A DNA stretch of 64,000 nt from Flavobacteriales bacterium (GCA_016710015.1 JADJLR010000001.1:682001-746000), one strand, 5' to 3'. Shown: positions 27,455-39,104, counted from the stretch's first letter. Numbers and translations: made by a program. The notes: generated by a model from the letters alone, not told the origin.

Positions 27455-28850
27455 TGGGTACACTGAGATCGATATAGAGCAACAGCACTAGGGTGATCAA
27501 TAGATAAATGGCCCAGCGCAAAACCACGCTACCGGGAAGGCGTTCAAGCGCATGTTCTTGTTTGCGGGCGAGCCATTCGACCACCAGCAACACGAGCACC
27601 CATCCGAATTCAGGACGAGCCAACCACTTGAGGAGTGCACCCGGATGCAAGAAGGCATTGGCGACCATGTAGTAGAGGTAGGCGAATGCGGTCCGTACCG
27701 TAGCGGATCGGAAGAAGACCCATGCCACCAATACCAGAGTGAAGGTCCAGAGCATGGATGGCAGATCCCGTAAGCTGGCAACATCGCGCCGCGCCTTTCC
27801 ATTTCGCAAGATCTCGGGCACGTAGAACAGACCATGTAGGACCCCCCAAACAATGAAGGTCCAATTGGCACCGTGCCACAAACCGCTCACTGCGAACGTG
27901 ATCAGGATATTCCGAAGCCGTCCCCACTTGGTACGCCAACCACCCAAGGGCATGTACACGTAATCACGGAACCACGTGCTCAGGCTGATGTGCCACCGCC
28001 GCCAGAATTCCGAAATGCTCCGGGAGAAATAGGGAGTTGCGAAATTCTGGCTCAGCCGAATGCCAAAGAGCCTTGCACAACCGATGGCGATATCGCTGTA
28101 TCCCGAGAAATCGCCGTAGATCTGGAAGGCGAAAAAGAATACACCGAAGAAGAGGGAAATACCGGGGGTTGCGGATACGTCGCCAGCAAAGGCCTCATTT
28201 GCAAGAACGCCGCAGGTATCGGCGACCACCAGCTTCTTGAAGAATCCCCAGAGCATTTGTCTTAAGCCATCCACCGCAGAACCGCGATCGAATTGGCGTG
28301 GGGTGAGGAATTGCGGAAGTAGGTTCGTTGCGCGCTCAATGGGCCCGGCTACGAGCTGCGGGAAGAAGCTCACGAAGGCCAGGAATGCGATCGGGTCATG
28401 CGTTGCCTTGATGCTACCCCGCCGGATGTCGATGGTATAGCTCAGTGATTGGAAGGTGTAGAAACTGATCCCCACCGGTAGCAGGATCCTCAGCAAGGGC
28501 AAGTTGGGCTGAAGACCGACGGTGGCCAGCAGGTCATGCATACCATCCACGAAGAAATTGAAGTACTTGAAGGTTCCGAGTAGTGACAAATTAATGAGGA
28601 CACTGAGGGCCACCCACCGCCTTTTGGTTCGGATGGTCGGTGCCCGATCGATCGCTAGGCCGATGAGGAAGTCGGCCACGGAACTGAAGAAGAGCAGACC
28701 TAGGAATCGCCAATCCCACCAGCCATAGAACAAGTAGCTGGCAACGAGCAGAAAGATGTTCTGTAGCCGCAAGTTCTTCGCGAACGCATACCAATACCCT
28801 AGGAAAACGAGGGGTAAGAATACGAGGAATGCGAAGGAGGGAAAAAGCAT
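27429..28850 (-). CDS. MBOAT family O-acyltransferase (AlgI-like)
   Basis: Polytopic membrane enzyme of 473 residues that moves acyl groups across the inner membrane for attachment to an exported glycan. It shows the family N-terminus LFPSFAFLVFLPLVFLGYW, many hydrophobic helices, the block GDFSGYSDIAIG, RWHISLSTWFRDYVY and the catalytic histidine in SGLWHGANWTFIVWG. Together with the adjacent SGNH protein it forms a two-gene surface-modification module; no polysaccharide synthesis genes are nearby, so the acceptor is unknown. Confidence 0.92.
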   Translation of the reverse strand: MLFPSFAFLVFLPLVFLGYWYAFAKNLRLQNIFLLVASYLFYGWWDWRFLGLLFFSSVADFLIGLAIDRAPTIRTKRRWVALSVLINLSLLGTFKYFNFFVDGMHDLLATVGLQPNLPLLRILLPVGISFYTFQSLSYTIDIRRGSIKATHDPIAFLAFVSFFPQLVAGPIERATNLLPQFLTPRQFDRGSAVDGLRQMLWGFFKKLVVADTCGVLANEAFAGDVSATPGISLFFGVFFFAFQIYGDFSGYSDIAIGCARLFGIRLSQNFATPYFSRSISEFWRRWHISLSTWFRDYVYMPLGGWRTKWGRLRNILITFAVSGLWHGANWTFIVWGVLHGLFYVPEILRNGKARRDVASLRDLPSMLWTFTLVLVAWVFFRSATVRTAFAYLYYMVANAFLHPGALLKWLARPEFGWVLVLLVVEWLARKQEHALERLPGSVVLRWAIYLLITLVLLLYIDLSVPNEFIYFQF

Positions 28851-28926
28851 CGGTGCGGACTGCGCGGCCTAAAGTAGGGTGCAATGGCCGAGCAACTTCG
28901 TGCCACGCCTCCCGATGGACAGCCGC

Positions 28927-29997
28927 TCAGAAACGCACACAAATGGAAGTTGTGATCGCGGTATTGGTAGCGGATGGATGACCATTCACATCCTCGTACG
29001 GATCATTCGCTCCGCCTAGGAAGCGCCCTTCGATCCGCCAGATGGCCTTCGGGTCGATGCGCAGGTCCACACCTAGACTTGCACCCAGTGTGGTCAAGCC
29101 GTCGGTCATCACCGCACGATCGTCCAAGAAATACTCGATACGACCCACGGCCCACCATCGCTCGCTGATGCGCCCTTTGCCCATGGCCACCATGGCCAGC
29201 CAACCGTTCCACACCCGCATCGGTTTTGCACTCTTTTGCATACCAACGTCCACGGCGAGTGCCGTCACGGTCCGTTCGGTCTCCACTTGGGCATAGAGAT
29301 CGTTGTAGATCCGCAGCTGGCCAGCGGCATCGGGACCCACGCTACCGATGTATGTACTCCAGTTCAGGGTAGTTCCGGACCTCGGCCGATACTGTACCTG
29401 TGTTCCGAAAGACGGGGTGGTATTCCCGTAGGATCGTTGGATCCGTTGCCAACCATTCAGCAACAAGGCGGATAGGAGCCAGCGATCATTCGGCTTGTAT
29501 TGGACCCTGGCCCCGGCCTCGTAGTAGGGCGAATTCTCGGCGACCAAACTGCGGGTCAGCGTGATCTGGTCCAAGCCAATGGCACCTTCCACTCCGATAT
29601 GGGAAGGAAGGATCCCGGCATCCAACCACAGGTCATGCTTTGCCGAAAGCCTCAGGCCTACATATGTCTCGAACAAATTCCGCACAAGCAAGGGTTCTAA
29701 GCCCAGATTGTACTGTGCATAGTTCCCGGCCATCAGACCGAGTACACCACGGACCCGCTGCCTTTCCACGGATGCTTGGATCAGCGCCAAGTTGATACTC
29801 GCCGTGTTGTGAACCTTGTGGTTGTACAAGAAATACGGTCGGATGTTGCTCTTGGGAAGAGACAGGTCGAAGGCGTAGTAGGCTTCCACATACGCGCTGA
29901 AATGCACACGCGAACTGTCCTGAGCACCAGCAACGGTAACCCCGACCACGCACACGGCCAGTAGGATCGTCCTTCCCGGAAAGCAACGATCGGTCAT
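28927..29997 (-). CDS. Outer-membrane porin-like beta-barrel (BBP2/OmpL-like)
   Basis: Protein of 356 residues with signal peptide (TILLAVCVVGVTVAGAQ) and a barrel: FSAYVEAYYAFDLS at the start, alternating strands, NLFETYVGLRLS, PSHIGVEGAIG, and a C-terminal aromatic residue (ICVRF). Such putative beta-barrel porin-2 proteins act as outer-membrane channels. The ATG at 29997 places the leader at the N-terminus; the longer frame from 30084 would overlap the slyD gene's end and has no leader. Solute unknown. Confidence 0.8.
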   Translation of the reverse strand: MTDRCFPGRTILLAVCVVGVTVAGAQDSSRVHFSAYVEAYYAFDLSLPKSNIRPYFLYNHKVHNTASINLALIQASVERQRVRGVLGLMAGNYAQYNLGLEPLLVRNLFETYVGLRLSAKHDLWLDAGILPSHIGVEGAIGLDQITLTRSLVAENSPYYEAGARVQYKPNDRWLLSALLLNGWQRIQRSYGNTTPSFGTQVQYRPRSGTTLNWSTYIGSVGPDAAGQLRIYNDLYAQVETERTVTALAVDVGMQKSAKPMRVWNGWLAMVAMGKGRISERWWAVGRIEYFLDDRAVMTDGLTTLGASLGVDLRIDPKAIWRIEGRFLGGANDPYEDVNGHPSATNTAITTSICVRF

Positions 29998-30013
29998 TCC
30001 AGAAAGGTGAGGA

Positions 30014-30505
30014 TCAATGCTGATGCCCGCCTTCGCCGTGGACATGGCCGTGGGCCAACTCTTCCTTGGTGGCCTCGCGCACATTGATCACCTCCACATT
30101 GAAATGCAGCGTGACACCTGCCAAGGGGTGATTGCCATTCAGCGCAATGACATCATCCTCAACACCGATCACGGTGAACACGCCCATTTGACCACCTTCT
30201 TCACTGCCTGCCTGGAACTGCATGCCCATTTCCACATTCTGCCCGCCAAAGCGATCCTTGGGCACTTTGTGGACCAAAGAAGGATCCAACTCGCCATAGC
30301 CTTCTGCGGCAGGCACAACGGCCAACAAGGAATCTCCGGCTTTCTTTCCCTCCAACTGGCGCTCCAATCCAGGTACGATCATGCTCTGCCCTTGGATATA
30401 GGCGAATGCTTCACGACCCGCGCTAGTATCCAGCAACTTGCCATCGGCATCGTTCAGGGTGTAATGGAAGGAAACAACGGAGTTATTGGTGATGGTCATG
30501 TTCAT
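30014..30505 (-). CDS. slyD: FKBP-type peptidyl-prolyl isomerase, SlyD family
   Basis: Cytoplasmic prolyl isomerase/chaperone of 163 residues. The FKBP part (about 1-75 and 125-150) has FHYTLNDADGKLLDTS and GLERQLEGKKAGD; the inserted-flap chaperone domain is in between (YGELDPSLVHKVPKDRF). The C-terminus is histidine-rich (HGHVHGEGGHQH), which in SlyD binds nickel and other metals. ATG at 30505 (or 30499) was chosen; the longer frame overlaps the next gene's terminator. The neighbour upstream is another metal-binding-type protein. Confidence 0.92.
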   Translation of the reverse strand: MNMTITNNSVVSFHYTLNDADGKLLDTSAGREAFAYIQGQSMIVPGLERQLEGKKAGDSLLAVVPAAEGYGELDPSLVHKVPKDRFGGQNVEMGMQFQAGSEEGGQMGVFTVIGVEDDVIALNGNHPLAGVTLHFNVEVINVREATKEELAHGHVHGEGGHQH

Positions 30506-30572
30506 TGCGTAATTGATCGGCAAGATAAGATCCCCTGCCAAAACAGCGGACTGGGACCACTTTGGAAATGAC

Positions 30573-30597
30573 GAAAGCCCCGCGATCGCAGGGCTTC
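30573..30597 (-). terminator. Terminator after the Cys/His-rich protein gene
   Basis: Minus strand GAAGCCCTGCGATCGCGGGG CTTTC hairpin (AAGCCC/GGGCTT with CGATCG core), about 20 bases beyond the stop at 30618. It separates that gene from slyD. Confidence 0.75.
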
Positions 30598-30617
30598 CGA
30601 TAGTACAGCAATTGTCC

Positions 30618-31055
30618 TTATTTCTTGGCGTGGCAAGCTCCAGAGCACACATGCCCTTCCTCCCCGCAAGCAAAGGCATGTGCGCCTTCCTTGCAGGCAT
30701 CCGTACATACGTGGGCCTTCATGGCACCATGATCGTGTCCATCACCTTCCAGATGTCCGTGGCCTTCTCCGTGACCATCTCCCGCTTCCGCCTTGGCATG
30801 ATCGCAGGCCTTTCCGTCCTTGGCCATCTTGGCGCAGCAAGCTGGTGTTTTCCCATCGGCATTTGCTTCGGCCTTCGCACCCTTCTTTCCAGCGCAACAC
30901 GCTTTGCCGTCGGCTTTAGCATCGCCATGGCCAGCGCAATTGTGGGTCTTCTCCACCTTGGCATCCTCCTTCTTCGGAGCATCGGTAGCGGTGGATTGGG
31001 CATTCGCGGCACCCATGATGCCAATGAACGCGAGGAGGGTGAAAAGCTTTTTCAT
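30618..31055 (-). CDS. Small secreted Cys/His-rich protein, probable metal binding
   Basis: Protein of 145 residues with a clear signal peptide (MKKLFTLLAFIGIMGAANAQ) and a low-complexity mature part of Lys/Ala/Asp/Gly with many Cys and His: CAGHGD, CCAGKKG, CCAKMAKDGKACDH, HGEGHGHLEGDGHDHG, CTDACKEGAHAFACGEEGH, CSGACHAKK. CC, CxxxC and HxH clusters suggest binding of soft or transition metals in the periplasm, but no named family is recognised. It lies next to SlyD, itself metal-binding, though a terminator separates them. The function is inference. Confidence 0.75.
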   Translation of the reverse strand: MKKLFTLLAFIGIMGAANAQSTATDAPKKEDAKVEKTHNCAGHGDAKADGKACCAGKKGAKAEANADGKTPACCAKMAKDGKACDHAKAEAGDGHGEGHGHLEGDGHDHGAMKAHVCTDACKEGAHAFACGEEGHVCSGACHAKK

Positions 31056-31354
31056 GTTGGTTGGGTCGTTGTTAATGTACGGTCCTGACAAAGACCGTGC
31101 AAAAGAACACCATTCTTCCGAAAATGTTCTCTAAAGAGCGTTAAAAGTCCGGAAGTTGAGGGGTCCAACCGCATCGTTATCGTTATCGCTCCCATCTTCT
31201 GCATTCGAACCTCCCCGACTCGATCAGCTTCATGAAGGATGAACGACGATCAATTATTGGGGCATTGGCATCGGTAAGTCCCATAAACACTGCTTTTGCG
31301 ACAACCGCCCATGAAACCTTCGGTGATCGGCTGCCAACTGCGAACTTCGCATCG

Positions 31355-34576
<3,222 letters not shown>

Positions 34577-34612
34577 TCGATTATCTTCGGGTGATCCAAA
34601 TATGCTGAAGTC

Positions 34613-36031
34613 ATGGTGCGACGATCTATTCTCCTGTCCATCACGCTAGTTCTTCTGGTCGACGGAAACTCGCAATGCACGGCCGACTTCAGCCATACCG
34701 CGAATTGGGATACGGTTTCATTCATGAACCTATCATCAGCTTCGAACGCCTATTTCTACTGGAATTTCGGCGACGGTTCTACCTCCTATGAGAGTGACCC
34801 GATCCATGTTTTCATCGAGAACGGGACCTTTCAGGTCACAATGCATGTGCATGATACCGTCAACCATTGCCACGGCGTGCATCAGGAATGGTTGTCCATT
34901 TCACGTCCGGTGGACGAAGTGTGCGAACCATACATGGGGGATTCACTATTCACCTACAACGGCTCAGACTATGTCGAGATCCACGATGAAGCCATTGGTT
35001 GCACTGGAATGTACCGATACGTTGACTGCATGGGAGCGCAGAATTGGTCACCTGGCAATTGGCACGACTTGACCGGTTGGGAGCACGCGCTCACCATGGC
35101 GCGCATCCGCTACGTGTCGCACGATTCCATCAATGGCACCGTGTTCCGCCGAGCCTACTACCGCACGATACCGTACAACCAGGATCCGGTCAACAGCTAC
35201 GATACTTGTTCTGCTGATTTCGAATACGTGCTTGACTATCAACCTGGCGGTGCTGTGGCCACCTTCAAAACGCTCGGGCCTCCTGGTGCCGACACGATCT
35301 GGATATCGGGCTTTGGCAATCCCATTGCCTTGGTTGGACAGGTCTCCACGTTCACATTCCCCTACTATGGAGGACCTTCTGGGAAATGGCAGAATGTTAC
35401 GCGGTATAACCATGACCCGAACTATGGATGTAACAACCGTCAGACGCACACTTTGATCATCAGGGACCCGTACTTCGTAGCACCGCCATCCTGCTTGATC
35501 GACCCTCAACCACAAGATGCGATGGTATATCAGAACGGTACTGCCCAGTTCTTCATTTCCTCCCAACCCGGCTCGGTCAAGCAATGGCAGCAGAACGCCG
35601 GATTGGGTTGGCAAGACCTATTCGATGCTGGTCCGTACTCCGGTGTGAACACAGATACCTTATCCGTTAGCAACTGCCAGAACTGGTGGAGCAATTACCA
35701 ATACCGCTGTGTGGTCACCGCACCTGGGAGCTCATGCCACAACACGAGCGAGGTTGCACTACTGTCGGTAGCTGTCGGGATAGACGAATTCGTGGATGCG
35801 GGGATCATCCTATACCCCAACCCGGTAACGGATCTACTTTACCTGCAATGGGCTCGATCCTTCGGCACTTCGCAGATCGCCATCACCGATGCGCTCGGTC
35901 AGGTGGTGAATACGAGCTCCACTTCCGGCACTTCCATCGCAATCGATGTCGCAAGTCTCAGTCAGGGCATCTACCTTCTATCGATCCACTTCGGTGAACG
36001 CAAAGTTCAAGGCAGGTTCATCAAGCAGTGA
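34613..36031 (+). CDS. PKD-domain secreted protein with T9SS type A sorting domain
   Basis: Protein of 472 residues: signal peptide (SILLSITLVLLVDGNSQ), a PKD domain at about 22-100 (FYWNFGDGSTSYESDPIHVF, GTFQVTMHV), a Cys-bearing middle region of unknown fold (about 105-290), an Ig-like domain near 295-385 (PQPQDAMVYQNGTAQFFI) and a type A sorting domain (LYPNPVTDLLYLQW, ITDALGQVV, LSQGIYLLSIHF, RFIKQ). Likely exported and anchored by T9SS. It begins 36 bases after the mutase but shares no function with it. A structured repeat element begins 33 bases after its stop. Confidence 0.85.
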   Translation: MVRRSILLSITLVLLVDGNSQCTADFSHTANWDTVSFMNLSSASNAYFYWNFGDGSTSYESDPIHVFIENGTFQVTMHVHDTVNHCHGVHQEWLSISRPVDEVCEPYMGDSLFTYNGSDYVEIHDEAIGCTGMYRYVDCMGAQNWSPGNWHDLTGWEHALTMARIRYVSHDSINGTVFRRAYYRTIPYNQDPVNSYDTCSADFEYVLDYQPGGAVATFKTLGPPGADTIWISGFGNPIALVGQVSTFTFPYYGGPSGKWQNVTRYNHDPNYGCNNRQTHTLIIRDPYFVAPPSCLIDPQPQDAMVYQNGTAQFFISSQPGSVKQWQQNAGLGWQDLFDAGPYSGVNTDTLSVSNCQNWWSNYQYRCVVTAPGSSCHNTSEVALLSVAVGIDEFVDAGIILYPNPVTDLLYLQWARSFGTSQIAITDALGQVVNTSSTSGTSIAIDVASLSQGIYLLSIHFGERKVQGRFIKQ

Positions 36032-36064
36032 ACCGTACCTGCTAGTGAGTAGGCTCGTGCATTT

Positions 36065-36201
36065 CGCGTTAGGGACAACAGCGGAAAGCCCACAGCGAGG
36101 AACGAGCGAGGACTTTTAGCCCCGGCTCGGAGGCCGGGGTAAACTACTGGCCCGACGGCGAGCCCCGGATGAGGCTCCGGGGTGACACGCCGGAACGCCC
36201 C
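36065..36201 (+). repeat. Structured repeat element, copy A
   Basis: Conserved blocks shared with copies B (63483-63588) and C (62684-62773, minus): GCGTTAGGGA at the 5' end, GGAAAGCCC, CAGCGAGG...GAGCGAGGACTT, GCCCGACGGCGAG, and ACACGCC closing on the initial GCGT. Hairpins CCCCGGCTCGGAGGCCGGGG and CCCCGGA/TCCGGGG are inserted; the first is absent from B and C. Confidence 0.75.
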
Positions 36202-36252
36202 AATACCGATCAGGCAATCGGGCAATTCATTAAATATTATGTTGTTTTTAAA

Positions 36253-36306
36253 CATCATAGTAAGACATATTGTACATTTATGATGCTCTTAGAAATCATA
36301 GTGATG
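36253..36306. promoter_or_regulatory. hipB: Candidate HipB operators
   Basis: Perfect inverted repeat CATCATA (36253-36259) and TATGATG (36279-36285), plus a second small palindrome ATCATAGTGAT (36295-36305), in AT-rich DNA directly ahead of hipB. Autoregulation by HipB binding to such repeats is typical for these modules. A TATACTTG at 36329-36336 could be the -7 element. Confidence 0.5.
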
Positions 36307-36365
36307 TAACAAACCAGAAAGAAATGTGTATACTTGTGGTGTGAAAGCAACGTTGAAGAACTAAT

Positions 36366-36743
36366 ATGCCTATTACGATGGCTACGCGCAACATCAATTG
36401 GAAGCTCATGAAGGATGCCGCCGTGGTGAAGCAGCTGGGCAAAGAGTTGCGGCGCATGCGGCTTGATGCCAACCTGAGCCAGGCCGTGGTGGCCGAGCGC
36501 GCCGGGCTGGATCGCACCACCGTGGTGAAGCTGGAGGCCGGTCGTGCCGCTACGCTGATGACCGTGGTGCAGGTGCTGCGCGCCCTGGACAAGCTGGAAC
36601 TGCTGGATGCCTTCCATGTGGAGCAGCAACCCACGCCGTACATGGTCGTGGAGATGCAAGAGAAATACCTGAAGAAGCAACGCAAGCGGGCCGGTCGCCA
36701 GAAGCCGGAGGTGGTGCCACCCAAACCCAAAAGCACATGGTAA
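36366..36743 (+). CDS. hipB: HipB-like antitoxin, XRE-type helix-turn-helix
   Basis: DNA-binding antitoxin of 125 residues. The XRE helix-turn-helix lies at about 21-75 (LGKELRRMRLDANLSQAVVAERAGLDRTTVVKLEAGRAATLMTVV, in parts), followed by a basic, lysine-rich tail. It overlaps the toxin gene start by 7 bases (ATGGTAA), the usual antitoxin-first order, and probably represses the operon through the inverted repeats upstream. An internal ATG at 36378 is an equally possible start. Confidence 0.85.
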   Translation: MPITMATRNINWKLMKDAAVVKQLGKELRRMRLDANLSQAVVAERAGLDRTTVVKLEAGRAATLMTVVQVLRALDKLELLDAFHVEQQPTPYMVVEMQEKYLKKQRKRAGRQKPEVVPPKPKSTW

Positions 36744-38050
36744 CGCACGCAAAAGTGGTGCTGTGGGGCCAGCCTGTCGGCCTTGTGGTGTGGGACGACA
36801 AACTGCACCGCGCCCAGTTCCAGTACGATCGAGCCTTCGCCAACAGCGGCTTGGAAGTAGCGCCCGTGATGATGCCACTTGCCAAGGCGAAAGGCGGCGA
36901 GGAGGTCTTCACCTTCGGGAACCTGCGCGACGAAACCTTCAAGGGTCTGCCGGGGCTCTTGGCCGATTGCCTGCCGGACCGCTTCGGCGATACGCTATTG
37001 AACGCGTGGCTGAAGCAACAGAACCGCGATGACGGCACGGCGAACCCCGTGGAGAAACTATGCTTCCTCGGGCATCGCGGCATGGGTGCCTTGGAGTTCG
37101 AGCCGAGCCATGCCGAGTTGGAAGCGAGCAGCGAAGCTCTGCGCGTGGATGAGCTGGTGCGCGTGGCGCGTAACGTGATGATGCAGAAGGAAGCCTTCAG
37201 CACGAACCGAAAAAAGGGCGAGCAAGAAGCGTTGCTGGACATCATCCAAGTGGGCACCTCGGCAGGTGGCGCACGTGCGAAGGCGATCGTGGCATACAAC
37301 ATCAAGACCGGCGAAGTGCGTAGCGGGCAGATCGATGGCTTGGATGGTTTCTCCTACTGCTTGATCAAATTCGATGGCGTGACGAACGCGGCGTTGGGCG
37401 ATCCGAAGGGTTATGGTCGCATCGAATATGCGTACCACTTGATGGCCGTGGCCTGCGGGATCAGCATGATGCCGAGCACTTTGCTGGAGGAGCACGGTCG
37501 CGCGCACTTCCTGACGCAACGTTTCGATCGTATGATCGATGCGAAGTCCGGGAAAACGCACCGTCTGCACATGGCCACCTTGTGCGGCTTGGGTCACATG
37601 GATTTCAATGACCCGCTGCGTTACAGCTACGAGGAGGCCTTTGCGATGATGCGTCTATTGGGCCTGCCCTACCCTGCCGCTGTCGAGTTGTTCCGTCGGA
37701 TGTGCTTCAACGTGGTGGCGCGCAATCTGGATGACCATACGAAGAACACCTCCTTCCTGATGGACCCGCAAGGCACGTGGCACCTCGCCCCTGCATACGA
37801 CATCACCTTCGCGTACGACCCGAATAACATGTGGCTGCGTCAGCACCAGATGAGCATCAACGGCAAGCGGCTTGATATTACCCGGGATGATCTGCTGGCC
37901 GTGGCGAAGGACATGAACATCAAGAAGGCCGAGGTGATCATTGATGAAGTGGTGGCCGGTGTGAAGACTTGGAAGAAGTGTGCGAAGAAGGCGGAGGTGG
38001 ATGCGAAACAGATCACTGCTATCGCCGGGCTTCACGTGGTAAAGATCTGA
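36737..38050 (+). CDS. hipA: HipA-type serine/threonine kinase toxin
   Basis: Kinase toxin of 437 residues; HipA phosphorylates glutamyl-tRNA synthetase in Escherichia coli, but targets differ between families. N-terminal domain with KVVLWGQPVG and FTFGNLRDETFKGLPGLLADCLPD; HipA C-domain with the P-loop-like GTSAGGARAKA near 173-183, the catalytic RNLDDHTKNTSFL near 328 and the metal-binding APAYDITF near 352. All catalytic residues look intact, so the toxin is probably active. It overlaps hipB. The module is preceded by AT-rich DNA and a repeat, consistent with horizontal arrival. Confidence 0.9.
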   Translation: MVTHAKVVLWGQPVGLVVWDDKLHRAQFQYDRAFANSGLEVAPVMMPLAKAKGGEEVFTFGNLRDETFKGLPGLLADCLPDRFGDTLLNAWLKQQNRDDGTANPVEKLCFLGHRGMGALEFEPSHAELEASSEALRVDELVRVARNVMMQKEAFSTNRKKGEQEALLDIIQVGTSAGGARAKAIVAYNIKTGEVRSGQIDGLDGFSYCLIKFDGVTNAALGDPKGYGRIEYAYHLMAVACGISMMPSTLLEEHGRAHFLTQRFDRMIDAKSGKTHRLHMATLCGLGHMDFNDPLRYSYEEAFAMMRLLGLPYPAAVELFRRMCFNVVARNLDDHTKNTSFLMDPQGTWHLAPAYDITFAYDPNNMWLRQHQMSINGKRLDITRDDLLAVAKDMNIKKAEVIIDEVVAGVKTWKKCAKKAEVDAKQITAIAGLHVVKI

Positions 38051-38265
38051 TACCACTACGTTCTCAAATTGAGTCTCAGCATTCGGTCAGCAGCTCCTTT
38101 GTAAACACTGTGCTATTGTCGTGGCATACGCGGGTCGCTTGCTTTGCGACCATAGCATCATGCACGAAAACCATCAACGACGAGCTTGACCGCAAGGAGC
38201 ATGTCCGATCCCACTTCCCACGTACGCAACGGCGTAGACCACGGACTCGCCGACACCATGAGGCG

Positions 38266-38273
38266 TACCTTTG
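38266..38273 (+). promoter_or_regulatory. -7 promoter element for the lipoprotein gene
   Basis: TACCTTTG, perfect TAnnTTTG, 43 bases before the ATG at 38317. The 215 bases between hipA and this site show nothing else. Confidence 0.5.
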
Positions 38274-38316
38274 TCCAATTCGTCAATACCAAAGTACCAT
38301 ACCCTCCAAAACGACC

Positions 38317-38721
38317 ATGCATTCCACGCCCTTCTTGATCGCTGTTTGCAGTGCCTTCTTGATCACTGCATGTTCCTCGGAGCCGACCAAGACGCAGGTG
38401 GAAGCAGTTGATGCATCGCCTGCTTCAATGCCCATGGAGAGTACGCCTACCGATGGTTCGGTAAAATTGAACCCTGCACATGGAGAGCCCGGCCATGTAT
38501 GTGAGCTTCCCGTAGGCGCGCCGCTGGATGGCAGTACCCCGGCAGCCAATATGGGTATCGACCCCAGCGCGACCAGTGGACCCAATTCGATCCCCATGCC
38601 GCCGCAGTTCGGCACCACACCTGCAACCCCTGGTATCGAGCTGCCTTCAGGTACGCCGAACCCGGCACACGGAGAGCCGGGGCACAAGTGCGAGTTGCAA
38701 GTGGGCGATCCGCTGCCGTAG
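38317..38721 (+). CDS. Small lipoprotein with duplicated GEPGHxCELxVGxPL motif
   Basis: Lipoprotein of 134 residues: signal MHSTPFLIAVCSAFLITACSS with a lipobox (LITAC), a Pro/Ser/Thr-rich linker, and two copies of a motif, NPAHGEPGHVCELPVGAPL near 50-68 and NPAHGEPGHKCELQVGDPL near 115-133. The spaced His, His and Cys in each copy could bind a metal or haem-like ligand; I know of no assigned function. The motif is familiar from short hypothetical proteins of Bacteroidota. The ATG at 38317 was preferred because the promoter and lipobox fit; the frame open further upstream has no such features. Confidence 0.75.
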   Translation: MHSTPFLIAVCSAFLITACSSEPTKTQVEAVDASPASMPMESTPTDGSVKLNPAHGEPGHVCELPVGAPLDGSTPAANMGIDPSATSGPNSIPMPPQFGTTPATPGIELPSGTPNPAHGEPGHKCELQVGDPLP

Positions 38722-38849
38722 GATCAGGCTCCGTCCACGATATTCGTTGATGAGACCGGGTCGATGTGTAACGCTGTTCCAGCGCTACCACACGCCTCTA
38801 CCTTTCGGCCATGACCGTCATCCAATATGCGGATGCACACACCTGAGCC

Positions 38850-39104
38850 ATGTCCAAGCACAAACTCGACCTCCACGACATCTTCAACAAGGGCCAGCAG
38901 ATCGACCGCGCGTTGGATGAAGCGATGGAGTTCTGCGTGGACCGTCGGATCCCGATCCTGGAGATCATTCCTGGCAAGGGCAGCGGGCAGTTGAAGAAGA
39001 AGGTGATCCGCTATTTACAGCAGCCGGCGGTGAAGAAGCTCTACCACCGCATCGACAAGGACAGCGACAACTTCGGTAGGTTGTTCGTGCGGTTCAAGCA
39101 CTAA
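38850..39104 (+). CDS. Smr-domain protein
   Basis: Stand-alone Smr domain of 84 residues: LDLHDIF at the start and EIIPGKGSGQLKKKV in the middle, the family's LDLH and (G)KGSG signatures, ending RIDKDSDNFGRLFVRF. Smr domains are nucleases or nucleic-acid-binding modules related to the MutS2 C-terminus. No other domain is attached. Convergent with the following gene (4-base gap). Confidence 0.85.
   Translation: MSKHKLDLHDIFNKGQQIDRALDEAMEFCVDRRIPILEIIPGKGSGQLKKKVIRYLQQPAVKKLYHRIDKDSDNFGRLFVRFKH

Larger units (their letters stand above)
36032..36365. other. Intergenic region with structured element and hipBA control region
   Basis: The left half (36065-36201) is a GC-rich hairpin-bearing repeat; the right half (about 36225-36365) turns abruptly AT-rich and holds inverted repeats and a promoter for hipBA. 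No gene seen. Confidence 0.75.

Noticed and set aside
31232..31354. N-terminal extension of the mutase from ATG 31232
   Set aside because: The extra 41 residues have no family resemblance, while ATG 31355 gives the usual MutA start; left as an alternative.
36065..36201. Reading the hairpins of element A simply as a terminator of the PKD gene
   Set aside because: No T run follows the hairpins, and the shared blocks with two distant copies, one oriented against its neighbouring genes, are not explained by termination.
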